NCBI GenBank assembly: GCA_003343815.1
Contig: QAKL01000087.1
Location: 1-5,701, forward strand
From: Clostridiales bacterium
Lineage (GTDB): Bacteria; Bacillota; Peptococcia; Peptococcales; Peptococcaceae
Length of the DNA stretch: 5,701 nucleotides
Direction: 5' to 3'
Part shown: in pieces, positions 5,007 through 5,701 of the stretch
Layout of the letters: each line of letters opens with the position of its first letter
Position numbering within the stretch: position 1 is the stretch's first letter
Made by a program: the position numbers and the translations under genes
The notes under the pieces: model-generated
Told to the model about the DNA's origin: nothing
The model's input: the letters and a program-made list of their open reading frames with translations, nothing else
Database searches by the model: none

Positions 5007-5701
5007 TTATTGATATTGCTTGACGATCTCCTCATCGGGAGTGATGTAAATGGTCTTTTGGTTGTCATAAATCACCATGCCTGGTTTGGCGCCGTTAGGC
5101 TTGCGGACGTATTTGCGCAGGGTGTAATCCACGGCGACCAGCGATGAATTGCGGCCTTTGCTGAAATAAGCGGCAAAATTGGCGGCTAAATCCATGACTG
5201 CTTTGGGAATAGTTTGTCCTGCTTTGGGTGGGCGAATGATGACGTGCGAGCCGGGAATATCCTTGACATGGAGCCATGTATCGGTTAATTTGGCGATTTT
5301 TAAGGTCAAATAATCGTTTTGCAGATTGTTTTTGCCGATCATGATTTCGTAGCCGTCTTTTTCGATTTTCATTATTTGGCGGGAGGGAGCGTTTTTCGCA
5401 CCTTTGTTTTTGTGGTTGAAATGCGCTTTGACATAGCCTGCGCTCTCTAATTCGCTACGGATTTCCACTAAATCAGTCATTTTTTCGGCAGTATCTATCG
5501 AGGAATTGACGCTTTCGAGGTAGTTTAGCTCGTCAGTCGTTAAAACTATCTGCTCCTGAGCCTTAACAGCTCCGGATTTGGCTTTATTATAGCGTTTGAA
5601 ATAATTTTGCGCGTTTTGCGCAGGGCTAAAGCGCGGATCCATTTTGATTTGGATGGTAGGCTGATTTTCGTCGTAATAATCAATTACCTCGGCTATTTCG
5701 C
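5007..5701 (-). CDS. rqcH: RqcH (Rqc2/NFACT family, formerly FbpA-like), C-terminal part
   Basis: The frame is open from the right edge to the TAA at 5009-5007, giving about 230 residues of the C-terminus of a protein normally about 550-600 aa; the 5' part is outside the window. The methionine at 5642 is internal, since the family sequence continues upstream of it ('DYYDENQPTIQIKMDPRFSP'). Visible landmarks are NAQNYFKRYNKAK (5615-5577), typical of the start of the coiled-coil half, and a charged helix after it. The NFACT-R domain follows, with WLHVKDIPGSHVII (5276-5235) and 'YTLRKYVRKPNGAKPGMVIY'. By family knowledge, RqcH binds stalled 50S-peptidyl-tRNA complexes, recruits tRNA-Ala and adds alanine tails that mark the nascent chain for degradation. 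The NFACT-N catalytic-type residues cannot be checked here. Gene order suggests only chromosomal adjacency to the efflux operon, because a strong terminator separates them. Confidence 0.92.
   Translation of the reverse strand, partial: EIAEVIDYYDENQPTIQIKMDPRFSPAQNAQNYFKRYNKAKSGAVKAQEQIVLTTDELNYLESVNSSIDTAEKMTDLVEIRSELESAGYVKAHFNHKNKGAKNAPSRQIMKIEKDGYEIMIGKNNLQNDYLTLKIAKLTDTWLHVKDIPGSHVIIRPPKAGQTIPKAVMDLAANFAAYFSKGRNSSLVAVDYTLRKYVRKPNGAKPGMVIYDNQKTIYITPDEEIVKQYQ

Noticed and set aside
4956..5147. Plus-strand open frame of 63 codons over the RqcH terminator
   Set aside because: It overlaps the terminator hairpin and is antisense to the RqcH C-terminus; no promoter or ribosome binding site is seen.
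5007..5642. A complete 211-aa gene starting at the Met at 5642
   Set aside because: The frame stays open to the window edge with family-consistent residues upstream, so this is the C-terminal part of a larger RqcH protein rather than a short gene.

Overview
The window looks like ordinary bacterial chromosome, most likely from a Bacillota (Firmicutes) species of moderate GC. The reasons are an RqcH/NFACT protein, a split MacAB/YknXYZ-type efflux operon, strong AAGGAGG-type ribosome binding sites, canonical sigma-A promoters and intrinsic terminators with U-tracts. A diderm Firmicute (Negativicutes, for example a Phascolarctobacterium-like gut organism) is possible but cannot be decided from the sequence. 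No tRNA, rRNA, insertion sequence, phage gene or CRISPR array is visible.

Layout. Positions 1-320 (minus) hold the N-terminal half of a flavin-reductase-family FMN protein that runs off the left edge. It is divergent from an HxlR-family winged-helix regulator at 447-785 (plus). The 126-bp gap between them holds an almost ideal extended -10 promoter for the regulator, a mirrored promoter for the flavoprotein sharing the same palindromic -10 box, and a perfect TGACAA-N4-TTGTCA dyad that is a good operator candidate. A 20-bp perfect hairpin (774-819) containing the stop codons of both flanking genes separates the regulator from the convergent efflux operon.

The efflux operon is read on the minus strand from a promoter near 4909-4938: a large HlyD/MacA-type adaptor (659 aa), a MacB/FtsX-type permease (448 aa) and a MacB/LolD-type ATPase (225 aa). 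The genes are 12 and 14 nt apart. The adaptor and permease would form a trans-envelope or surface assembly driven by the ATPase; the exported substrate cannot be read from the sequence. Unusual features are an adaptor helical region of about 325 residues, a Gly/Met/Pro/Ser-rich insert in the permease outer domain, and a Met/Pro-rich tail on the adaptor.

Positions 5007-5701 (minus) are the C-terminal part of RqcH (ribosome quality control), ending in a strong terminator just upstream of the efflux promoter. I see no clear evidence of a wholly new system. The items most worth a second look are the shared-palindrome divergent promoter and the paired Met/Gly-rich segments of the transporter.
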